Shown: one piece after another, positions 1 through 4,071 of the stretch
Layout of the letters: each line of letters opens with the position of its first letter
Numbering within the stretch: position 1 is the first letter of the stretch
Position numbers and translations under genes: made by a program
NCBI GenBank assembly: GCA_003131925.1
Contig: PKWC01000161.1
Location: forward strand, 182-5,430
DNA: 5,249 bases
Source: Alphaproteobacteria bacterium
GTDB lineage: Bacteria > Pseudomonadota > Alphaproteobacteria > Micropepsales > Micropepsaceae
Direction of reading: 5' to 3'
The notes under the pieces: generated by a model
Databases searched by the model: none
What the model was told of the DNA's origin: nothing
The model's input: only the letters and a program-made list of their open reading frames with translations

Positions 1-90
1 TCTCCCACAAGGGGAGAGGGGGAACCAGAGTCCTGCATCAACGACGGTAAATCAGCGCACGAGGTCCCCTCTCCCCTTGTGGGAGAGGGG
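1..90. repeat. REP/BIME-like paired inverted repeat
   Basis: Bases 1-21 and 66-86 are perfect reverse complements (21-bp arms, 44-nt spacer). The right-hand copy is also a hairpin by itself: CCCCTCTCCC (66-75), loop CTTGT, GGGAGAGGGG (81-90). The left copy is cut by the window edge, so the full element probably begins about four bases earlier. GC-rich intergenic palindromes of this type are common and multicopy in Hyphomicrobiales genomes. The hairpin at 66-90 lies downstream of the minus-strand gene ending at 209 and could stabilise or end its transcript, although no T-tract follows. The structure is read directly; the family assignment is from memory and the role is inferred. Confidence 0.8.
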
Positions 91-208
91 CAACATTCGA
101 ATCCTCGCCACCGCTCAGAAATGGGTGAGGGGTCTCTCGGCCTATCTTAGCGCCCATGCGCGCAAGCGGACTACCCAGGTGGGAGCGACGTGCGTCCGCG
201 ATGAGGCC
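91..208. other. intergenic stretch without a recognisable gene
   Basis: Between the inverted repeat and the stop codon of the exported-protein gene there is no ORF with a credible start and composition. Long plus-strand frames run through it but continue across the antisense of the next gene, so they are shadows. The ten bases TGCGTCCGCG occur at 191-200 and again at 213-222, the second copy lying inside the end of the neighbouring gene. Nothing else was seen. Confidence 0.5.
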
Positions 209-535
209 TTACTGCGTCCGCGGAGGCGCACCCTGCGCCTCGTTCATGCCGCGGCTCTCATAGGCTTGCCGCTGCTCGCGCCTTTGGGCGCGCAGCTCAT
301 GTATCTTGCGTATCAGGAAGCTGCCTTCGCGCTCGCCGATTCTGCCCGCCTTCATCTCCTCCCGGATGAGAGCGACTGCGCCAAAATGACGATGTGGAGC
401 ATTGCCATATTGGGCGCCTTCGGTGTCGGCATAGGGACCACCCTGCTGCCCGCCGGTCTGCGCCAAGGCCGCACCCGCCCCCATGGCCGTGACAAGTCCT
501 AGCCCCGCAACGAGCGCCGTTGTCCTGAGATTCAT
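209..535 (-). CDS. small exported protein of unknown function (108 aa)
   Basis: The start is ATG at 535, preceded by a good ribosome-binding site (GGAAGGA, 543-549, 7-nt spacing). A longer open frame upstream to 631 lacks this and would bury the signal peptide. Residues 1-25 form a Sec signal peptide: MNLR, a hydrophobic core around residues 7-22, then ALA before Gln26 as a likely signal peptidase I site. The mature protein is about 83 residues. It has a Gly/Gln-rich linker (26-48) and then a predicted helix (about 53-95) containing EEMKAGRIGEREG and the basic stretch RAQRREQRQ. It is therefore probably a soluble periplasmic helical protein. I do not recognise the family, and no metal-binding motif is clear. 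It sits 144 bp downstream of a co-directional operon and may have its own promoter in that gap. The gene is well supported; the function is unknown. Confidence 0.72.
   Translation of the reverse strand: MNLRTTALVAGLGLVTAMGAGAALAQTGGQQGGPYADTEGAQYGNAPHRHFGAVALIREEMKAGRIGEREGSFLIRKIHELRAQRREQRQAYESRGMNEAQGAPPRTQ
223..241. repeat. hairpin inside the 3' end of the exported-protein gene
   Basis: GAGGCGCA (223-230) and TGCGCCTC (234-241) are perfect complements around a 3-nt loop. The hairpin lies 11 bases before the stop codon of the minus-strand gene and has no T-tract. It may stabilise the transcript end or may only reflect GC-rich coding sequence. Confidence 0.35.
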
Positions 536-679
536 GATTGTGTCCTTCCGTGCTCTCGCGGCGACCGTGATTGGCCGGCCGTGACGCGCGAATTTGCGGT
601 TTCGGCATTGAACGCGCTCTGAAGCCGCCATTCATGCGACGTTCACGGCGTGGAACGCATCGCAATCCACATTTCGGCC
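536..679 (-). promoter_or_regulatory. gap before the exported-protein gene; promoter not identified
   Basis: This 144-bp gap separates the end of the minus-strand operon (680) from the exported-protein start (535). Apart from the ribosome-binding site at 543-549 I could not find a convincing -35/-10 pair. I also looked for the stress-sigma pattern (GGAAC, about 16 nt, CGTT) on the minus strand and did not find it. The gene could be read through from the operon or start from an unrecognised promoter here. Confidence 0.3.
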
Positions 680-1219
680 TCACGCTTCCCGTTTCCACAG
701 AACACATCCGCGCCGCGCCGCGACAAGCTCATCGAGCGCTTCCTGCATACGGAAGAGAACTCCGCTGGGATGGCAGAGCGTTGCCGCCCGCACGGCCTCG
801 GCCATCGGCCAACCTTCACCACAGAATCTCTCGAGAATGATCCAGTCGCGGGCTTTGAGCCGCGAACGCAGCCGTTCGAGCCTGTGGATCGCATCGACCT
901 GCGTCTGGGTGAAGGCGAGGCCGGCGCCGTTTCCGCCCCCTCCGGGCGGCGACAGGTCGGTGCTGTCCCGTCCGCCGGCCGCGCGCAGTTCGCACAGCGC
1001 GCGCAATTCCTCGCCGGCGGCGAACTGTTCGTCGCCGATTTTTCCGCGTGCATGGGCGAGCGTCAGCGGATGCTCGCCGATATTGCGGAAGCGCTCCTCG
1101 CGTCCGCTGCGAGCCGACACGAATTCTCGCACATAGACCTTCCCGGGCCCCGGCTTCGGCGCAAGCTCCCTCGGCGCAGGAGCAGACCTGGCGCGCTCCT
1201 TACGCGAGCGTTTGCTCAT
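680..1219 (-). CDS. DUF6456-like basic protein, likely phage-type regulator (179 aa)
   Basis: The frame stays open far upstream to 1519, but the start is placed at ATG 1219 because it overlaps the previous gene's stop as ATGA (1216-1219). The upstream part is also antisense-like, Arg-rich shadow sequence. The N-terminus (1-30) is basic and Pro-rich. Residues 49-75 (EHPLTLAHARGKIGDEQFAAGEE in outline) match my memory of the segment in DUF6456-type proteins where a short 'go through, then AAG-E-LR' motif occurs. A Gly/Pro linker follows (90-101). The C-terminal part (103-175) is helical, with WIILERFCGEGWPMAEAVR at 126-144 reading like a helix-turn-helix. Similar proteins occur as hypotheticals in rhizobial genomes, often near phage-type regulators. 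DNA binding is inferred. It is the last gene of the operon led by the LexA-like domain protein. The gene call is firm; the family link is moderate. Confidence 0.75.
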   Translation of the reverse strand: MSKRSRKERARSAPAPRELAPKPGPGKVYVREFVSARSGREERFRNIGEHPLTLAHARGKIGDEQFAAGEELRALCELRAAGGRDSTDLSPPGGGGNGAGLAFTQTQVDAIHRLERLRSRLKARDWIILERFCGEGWPMAEAVRAATLCHPSGVLFRMQEALDELVAARRGCVLWKREA

Positions 1220-1419
1220 CGCGAACGCGCTCCCGCCGCGGCGTTCTTTTCCTCGGCCCATCGCGCGCCATCGCGGAATGCGCGCCCGAGTTCCTGCGTG
1301 CGGCTGAATGCGTCCTCGATCGCCTCGACATCGCCCCTGGCGAAGGCGCGCGCGTAGCGGGCCTGCGCATCGCGGTAGACGCGGCAAGCGTCGAGGAGCG
1401 GTCGTGTCGAAGCGCTCAT
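1216..1419 (-). CDS. small helical protein of unknown function (67 aa)
   Basis: ATG at 1419 overlaps the upstream gene's TGA (ATGA, 1416-1419), and a near-perfect Shine-Dalgarno sequence AAGGAGG lies at 1424-1430 inside the upstream gene. Its own stop overlaps the next start in the same way (1216-1219), so the three genes should be translationally coupled. The product is almost entirely predicted helix, rich in Ala and Arg, with an amphipathic run at about residues 6-50 (LLDACRVYRDAQARYARAF, then GDVEAIEDAFSRTQELGRAF). It has no signal peptide and no recognised domain. Small coupled proteins like this in phage-type regulatory operons may be partners or anti-repressors of the neighbouring DNA-binding protein, but here that is speculation. 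I do not recognise the family. Confidence 0.72.
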   Translation of the reverse strand: MSASTRPLLDACRVYRDAQARYARAFARGDVEAIEDAFSRTQELGRAFRDGARWAEEKNAAAGARSR

Positions 1420-1724
1420 GCCGCCTCCTTCTCAAGGACTGTCCCGCACTGCGGACAGCAATCGCCATGCAGCAGGCGGATGGCGCGGGCCCGGTTCGGC
1501 AAGCGTTCGATCCGGCCACGCTCCTCGAGTTGTCTCAACAGGCGAAAGATGCCGGCCTTGGAGCCGGATTGAAGGGCGACGCGAAGTTCCTCGACGCTGG
1601 GCATCGTCCGGGTTTGGGCCAGATGGGCCTCAATCGCGTCGAGACACTCACGCTGCCTGGGCGTCAGGCCCGTGCTGGCGGAACAGGATTTCTCTAAGGG
1701 GCGCAAGTCTGGTCTCCCGGGCAC
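1416..1724 (-). CDS. stand-alone LexA-type winged-helix DNA-binding protein with cysteine cluster (102 aa)
   Basis: Residues 20-85 match the N-terminal DNA-binding domain of LexA (PF01726): LTPRQRECLDAIEAHL, then MPSVEEL, then a recognition-helix region SGSKAGIFRLLRQLEERG and the wing GRIERLPNRARAIRLL. The LexA autopeptidase domain is absent: after the wing only 17 residues remain. These carry Cys89, Cys90 and Cys93 (CCPQC), a possible metal-binding or redox knuckle, although a four-ligand zinc site would need another residue (Cys14 or His86 are candidates). The start is GTG 1724. The predicted transcript start is only about 8 nt upstream, so translation may be leaderless, or may begin at TTG 1706 behind GGGAGA; either keeps the whole domain. 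It heads a three-gene ATGA-coupled operon and is divergent from the CI-like repressor at 1814. The likely role is as a phage-type regulator or a competitor for LexA-like sites, which is inference. Confidence 0.8.
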   Translation of the reverse strand: MPGRPDLRPLEKSCSASTGLTPRQRECLDAIEAHLAQTRTMPSVEELRVALQSGSKAGIFRLLRQLEERGRIERLPNRARAIRLLHGDCCPQCGTVLEKEAA

Positions 1725-1738
1725 GATTTCGTATCCGG

Positions 1739-1766
1739 ATTATGACCAATTCAGTCCTATTGTCAA
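1739..1766 (-). promoter_or_regulatory. sigma70-like promoter of the LexA-like operon
   Basis: Read on the minus strand, a perfect -35 box TTGACA (1766 to 1761) is followed after 16 nt by CATAAT (1744 to 1739), which matches five of six positions of the -10 consensus. Transcription would begin near 1732, about 8 nt before GTG 1724. This leaves no room for a normal ribosome-binding site and suggests leaderless or internal initiation. Confidence 0.65.
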
Positions 1767-1788
1767 CCTATTCGGTTCTATGAATAAG
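1760..1788 (+). promoter_or_regulatory. sigma70-like promoter of the CI-like repressor
   Basis: TTGTCA (1760-1765, five of six) and AATAAG (1783-1788, four of six) are separated by 17 nt, which predicts a transcript start near 1795. The -35 box overlaps the -35 box of the opposite promoter (TTGACA on the minus strand), so polymerase binding in the two directions should be mutually exclusive. It is weaker than the leftward promoter by consensus. Confidence 0.5.
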
Positions 1789-1796
1789 CGTTGCGG

Positions 1797-1823
1797 TATT
1801 GTTCACTGTGGTTATGAACAATA
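1797..1823. promoter_or_regulatory. 27-bp palindromic operator candidate over the repressor start codon
   Basis: TATTGTTCA (1797-1805) and TGAACAATA (1815-1823) are perfect 9-bp inverted arms around a 9-bp centre. The element covers the ATG at 1814-1816. It lies just downstream of the predicted transcript start, a position suited to autorepression by blocking polymerase or to a 5' hairpin that masks the start codon. The sequence is direct; the binding protein (the CI-like repressor) is inferred. Confidence 0.65.
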
Positions 1824-2425
1824 TCAGCAAGATTCGCCACGCCAGAGGCATGTCGCAGCAGCAGCTCGCGAACAAGCTCAATACCACCGCGGTCTCCGTC
1901 GGCCGGTACGAAAGAGAAGATCAGCGTCTGTCGCTGCCGCTCCTCCGCCGTTTTGCCAAGATTTTCGATGTCACGATCGGGGAGATCGCTGGCGAAACGC
2001 GGCTGACGCCGGACTATTTGTCGGTGCCCGTCTTCGACCTGCGCGCTGCTGCTGGCGCGGGCGCACTGGCGCAGGAAAACGAGCCCGCCGGCCATCTGAT
2101 GTTTCGCGAACAATGGCTTCGGCGAATGTCGAGCGACATCCATCGGCTCTTCGTGCTGGAGATTTCCGGCGACTCGATGTGGGAAACCCTCCACGATGGA
2201 GATCATGCGCTCGTCGATCCGGCCCAAACCAATGCGCGCCGGGAAGGCCTCTACGTCATTCGGATCGACGACATGTTGCAGGTCAAGCGCATTTCCATGC
2301 ACCCGGTGACGAAGCTTCTCACCGTCAAGTCCGACAATCCTGCCTACCGCACCTATGACAACATCCAGCCCGACGACATCGCCATCATGGGCCGCGTGGT
2401 GTGGATCGGCCGCAGCCTGGGTTGA
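1814..2425 (+). CDS. XRE-family CI-like repressor with S24/LexA peptidase domain (203 aa)
   Basis: The N-terminal helix-turn-helix spans about residues 4-60 (SKIRHARGMSQQQLANKL, TTAVSVGRYE, then LPLLRRFAKIFDVTIGEIAG). A linker follows, then an S24 peptidase domain from about residue 70 to the end. The catalytic serine is Ser121 in SGDSMWETLHDGD. The catalytic lysine is Lys158 in LQVKRIS, giving the same 37-residue spacing as LexA Ser119/Lys156. The cleavable Ala-Gly of this family is probably Ala80-Gly81 or Ala82-Gly83 in RAAAGAG, 38-40 residues before the serine, as in lambda CI. The protein is thus predicted to bind DNA as a dimer and to self-cleave when RecA is activated by DNA damage. ATG 1814 is preferred; TTG 1799 in frame is possible. 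No Shine-Dalgarno is visible at either. It is divergent from the LexA-like operon and probably regulates itself and that operon. Confidence 0.88.
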   Translation: MNNISKIRHARGMSQQQLANKLNTTAVSVGRYEREDQRLSLPLLRRFAKIFDVTIGEIAGETRLTPDYLSVPVFDLRAAAGAGALAQENEPAGHLMFREQWLRRMSSDIHRLFVLEISGDSMWETLHDGDHALVDPAQTNARREGLYVIRIDDMLQVKRISMHPVTKLLTVKSDNPAYRTYDNIQPDDIAIMGRVVWIGRSLG

Positions 2426-2575
2426 GTCTGCCCGATTCATTGCTCGTTTCTTAACGGCCGGGCACGGCGTTCATGCCTCCTAAATCAACGGCAGAGATTT
2501 GGCTGCCGTGTCGCGGAACCGTTCGTTCGCGTCAGGACTCTCGCATCACGGGGACTCAAACGCGGAGACGTGACG
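2424..2575 (+). promoter_or_regulatory. leader of the SciP-like gene with four GANTC sites
   Basis: GANTC, the site of the cell-cycle methyltransferase CcrM in Alphaproteobacteria, occurs at 2424-2428, 2434-2438, 2536-2540 and 2553-2557. By eye I found roughly a dozen others in the remaining 5.1 kb, so this is a local cluster. No clear -35/-10 pair was seen. TTAAC near 2452 lacks the second half of a CtrA site (TTAA-N7-TTAA). A ribosome-binding site GGAG lies at 2564-2567. Regulation by methylation is inferred. Confidence 0.45.
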
Positions 2576-2884
2576 ATGGGACGCCTTGCCAGACATGTGA
2601 AAGACGAAGCGAGATTTGTAACCGGACCGGACGGCGACATGCTGACATTGCCTGACCTGCCGGCGCCCGAAACACGGCGCTGGATCTCGCGCCGAAAGGC
2701 GGAAGTCGTGGCTGCCGTGGAAGGCGGTCTCCTCACGCTCGGCGAGGCTTGCGCCCGCTACGCACTCAGCGTCGAGGAGTTCGTGTCGTGGCAGCACGCG
2801 ATCAAGGAATTCGGGATGGAGGGCCTGCGCGCGACGCGCCAGCAGGAATACCGCCATCTTGAAGGAACCCACACGACCCACTGA
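2576..2884 (+). CDS. SciP/DUF1153-family cell-cycle regulator paralogue (102 aa)
   Basis: This belongs to DUF1153 (PF06627), the family of Caulobacter SciP, a small helix-turn-helix protein that blocks activation of CtrA-dependent promoters. The family signature is clear: FVTGPDG (14-20), LTLPDLPAPETRRW (23-36), then SRRKAEVVAAVEGGLL (38-53), GEACARYALSVEEFVSWQ (56-73) and GLRATRQQEYRH (83-94). The N-terminus and the last eight residues differ from canonical SciP as I remember it, so this may be a second, diverged copy; the standard sciP is probably elsewhere. ATG 2576 is chosen over GTG 2570 because GGAG at 2564-2567 sits 8 nt before it and only 2 nt before the GTG. It follows the repressor by 150 bp on the same strand and converges on the hemerythrin fragment, with 3 bp between stops. 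The family is firm; the paralogue status is inferred. Confidence 0.88.
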   Translation: MGRLARHVKDEARFVTGPDGDMLTLPDLPAPETRRWISRRKAEVVAAVEGGLLTLGEACARYALSVEEFVSWQHAIKEFGMEGLRATRQQEYRHLEGTHTTH

Positions 2885-2887
2885 GCA

Positions 2888-3292
2888 TCAGGGACCGCTG
2901 GGAACCGCTGGCGCAGTGAATTGCGCAAGATCGGTGAGGCCCAGCACGTCCTCGATATGCCCGATCCGGTGTAGAGCGTCGTCGAAACCGTCTTCGCCGA
3001 ATGTTTCCCGCTCTATATCTTCGAACCGGTCGCCCATCTCGGCGAGGTCCGTCGAGGACAGCGCATTTTTCCAGGCACGAAAGACGAGCGTGTCCTCGCG
3101 CGCCGTGTGATTGGCATACATGATCTCGAACGCGTCGAAGGCGCGTGCCAGCGGTTCCGCGTCTGTTGCCGAAACCCGTGCGCCCCGCGTGACATCGAGC
3201 ACATCATTTGTGATAGAGAACACAAAGATCACAAAGGCCAAGTCGCTTTCCCCGGGGCCGCGGACTTGCCCGGGGTCGCGGTCCCCGTACAC
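2888..3292 (-). pseudogene. truncated hemerythrin-like (HHE) protein, C-terminal half only
   Basis: From about residue 28 onward the 134-residue product resembles the second half of the hemerythrin-like cation-binding proteins common in Hyphomicrobiales: AFDAFEIMYANHTAREDTLVF (51-71, with His62 and Glu66 in the iron-ligand pattern H-x3-E), then GDRFEDIERETFGEDGF (87-103) and the usual ending LGLTDLAQFT. Intact members carry another 80-100 residues with the first HHE helices and the remaining iron ligands; those are missing. Residues 1-26 (MYGDRDPGQVRGPGESD...) are translated from a GC-rich repeat segment (about 3215-3292) and look unrelated. A GTG start at 3292 behind GAGGAGG (3297-3303) could still express the fragment, but it cannot form the four-helix di-iron bundle alone. 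It is most likely a decayed gene. Confidence 0.72.
3207..3235. repeat. inverted repeat at the hemerythrin break point
   Basis: TTTGTGAT (3207-3214) and ATCACAAA (3228-3235) are perfect 8-bp arms around 13 nt. CACAAAG also occurs twice with a 9-bp period (3221-3227 and 3230-3236). The element lies where hemerythrin similarity stops, so it may mark the end of an inserted repeat. Short CACAAAG-type tandem motifs occur in intergenic DNA of many genomes. Confidence 0.55.
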
Positions 3293-3330
3293 GCAGCCTC
3301 CTCGTACCCTTTCGTGGCGAAGTCGCTTTC
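3240..3330. repeat. GC-rich segment bounded by AAGTCGCTTTC direct repeats
   Basis: AAGTCGCTTTC occurs at 3240-3250 and 3320-3330, an 80-bp period. Between the copies is an 18-bp tandem-like repeat: CCCGGGGCCGCGG from 3251 and CCCGGGGTCGCGG from 3269, which differ at one base. The segment spans the start of the truncated hemerythrin frame and the gap before the gene at 3383. It may be a small non-coding repeat element. The repeats are direct observations; the mobile origin is inference. Confidence 0.55.
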
Positions 3331-3382
3331 TCGGCTTCTTCTAGCCTCCGCGTGCTAAATTGAAGCAAGCGGGGATCGCATC
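3293..3382 (+). promoter_or_regulatory. upstream region of the 3383 gene
   Basis: This 90-bp gap would carry the promoter of the following plus-strand gene. TAAATT at 3355-3360 could serve as a -10 box, but no convincing -35 lies 16-18 nt upstream. GGGGA at 3371-3375 is a usable ribosome-binding site 7 nt before ATG 3383. The left part belongs to the repeat segment. Confidence 0.3.
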
Positions 3383-3964
3383 ATGCGTGGACAAACAATC
3401 GCAGCGCTCGGCTTTCGCGCGCACACCGGCTGGGCTACGGTTGTAGCGGTGACGAAGGACTGCGATGTGCTGGAGCGTCGGCGAATCGCCTACGAGCCGT
3501 CATCGACGCGCTTTGTCTATCACCAGGCGGCCGAGATTGACCTCAGACAAGCCGAAGATCTGATCGCAGCGGCGCGTGACGAAGCAATTGCCGCCGCCCA
3601 ACGCGAAATTCAGTCTTTGCTCGCCGCATTGACGGAGAAAGGCATGACCGTTCGCGCGGCCTGCGTGCCCGCGGGCAACGGCAAATTGCCGAGCGCGCTC
3701 GCAGACATTCTCGCTGCGCATTCGCGAATTCATGCGGCGGAAGGCGTGTTCTACCGCGATGCTCTGGTCGAAGCCTGCGCGCGTCTCGGCTTGAAAGTTG
3801 GACGCGTGCCAGAGCGCGATCTTCGATCGCTCGCGGCCGGCGCGCTGAAAGTCGCACCGGAAAAACTGACAACGCGTCTTCAGGAGATGGGGAAGCGCCT
3901 CGGTCCACCGTGGAGCGAAGATCAGAAACTGGCGACTCTTGCCGCGCTGACCGCACTCAAATAA
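3383..3964 (+). CDS. conserved protein of unknown function, possible RNase H-like fold (193 aa)
   Basis: ATG 3383 follows GGGGA at 7-nt spacing. The product opens with a beta-strand pattern IAALGFRAHTGWATVVAV (6-23). A long acidic/basic helix follows (55-87, RQAEDLIAAARDEAIAAA...), then a second strand TVRAACVPAG (89-98), a helix through HSRIHAAEGVFYRDALVEAC (113-132), the strand KVGRVPERDL (138-147) and a helical end with GPPWSEDQKLATLAALTAL. I recall proteins starting 'GFR-x-K/H-x-GWA' and ending 'GRPW-x-x-DEK-x-A-x-LAA' as an unnamed family in several bacterial phyla. The alternating strands and late E-x-D resemble the RNase H/actin-like fold, but strand one has no acidic residue where a nuclease needs one, so catalysis is doubtful. 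There is no signal peptide; the protein is probably cytoplasmic and transcribed alone. The gene call is strong; the function is unknown. Confidence 0.85.
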   Translation: MRGQTIAALGFRAHTGWATVVAVTKDCDVLERRRIAYEPSSTRFVYHQAAEIDLRQAEDLIAAARDEAIAAAQREIQSLLAALTEKGMTVRAACVPAGNGKLPSALADILAAHSRIHAAEGVFYRDALVEACARLGLKVGRVPERDLRSLAAGALKVAPEKLTTRLQEMGKRLGPPWSEDQKLATLAALTALK

Positions 3965-3966
3965 TC

Positions 3967-3983
3967 ACGGCCGGTACTGCCGT
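3967..3983 (+). terminator. weak hairpin after the 3383 gene
   Basis: ACGGC (3967-3971) and GCCGT (3979-3983) can pair around 7 nt, starting three bases after the stop codon. No T-tract follows, so it would be at best a weak intrinsic terminator. The stronger hairpin cluster at 4028-4063 may be the real transcript end. Confidence 0.25.
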
Positions 3984-3994
3984 ATCGCCAGGGA

Positions 3995-4063
3995 AACCGT
4001 TGCAGCGTTTATCTCCCAGACGGTTCCACAGCCACGGCGACAGTGGCTGTCGCCCCACAGCCA
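3995..4063. repeat. cluster of mutually exclusive hairpins
   Basis: Four inverted repeats overlap here. ACAGCCAC (4028-4035) pairs with GTGGCTGT (4043-4050). GGCGACAG (4036-4043) pairs with CTGTCGCC (4047-4054). TGGCTGT (4044-4050) also pairs with ACAGCCA (4057-4063). AACCGT (3995-4000) pairs with ACGGTT (4020-4025) just upstream. The first three compete for the same bases, as in an attenuator, or as in a decayed palindromic repeat. No leader peptide or T-tract is evident. Confidence 0.6.
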
Positions 4064-4071
4064 TTCGTTAG

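Larger units (their letters stand above)
1725..1813. promoter_or_regulatory. divergent promoter/operator region between LexA-like and CI-like genes
   Basis: This 89-bp gap is strikingly AT-rich compared with its flanks. Several sites resemble one half-site, ATTGTTCATAA: TTATGACCAAT (1740-1750, inverted), TATTGTCAA (1758-1766), CTATGAATAAG (1778-1788, inverted), TATTGTTCA (1797-1805) and TTATGAACAAT (1812-1822, inverted). They overlap both predicted -10 boxes and the repressor start. ATCCGGAT (1733-1740) is an additional perfect palindrome at the start of the leftward transcript. The arrangement fits a phage-type switch in which the repressor controls both directions. Binding is inferred. Confidence 0.65.

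Noticed and set aside
77..502. Plus-strand open frame of 141 codons
   Set aside because: It begins inside the REP-like repeat without a ribosome-binding site and lies antisense to the exported-protein gene, which has a signal peptide and a good Shine-Dalgarno sequence.
650..1357. Long plus-strand open frame of 235 codons
   Set aside because: Arg/Ala/Pro-rich translation typical of antisense GC-rich DNA; it lies opposite the coupled minus-strand operon, whose overlaps and domain matches are convincing.
1220..1519. N-terminal extension of the DUF6456-like frame up to 1519
   Set aside because: The extension is Arg-rich shadow sequence overlapping two better-supported genes; ATG 1219 in an ATGA overlap is the natural start.
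1775..1819. Possible alphaproteobacterial SOS box (GTTC-N7-GTTC) in the divergent region
   Set aside because: GTTC occurs at 1775 and 1800 and GAAC at 1816, but none of the pairs has the required 7-nt spacing.
3240..3330. CRISPR-like repeat
   Set aside because: Only two copies of an 11-bp unit occur; there are no regular spacers and no cas genes.
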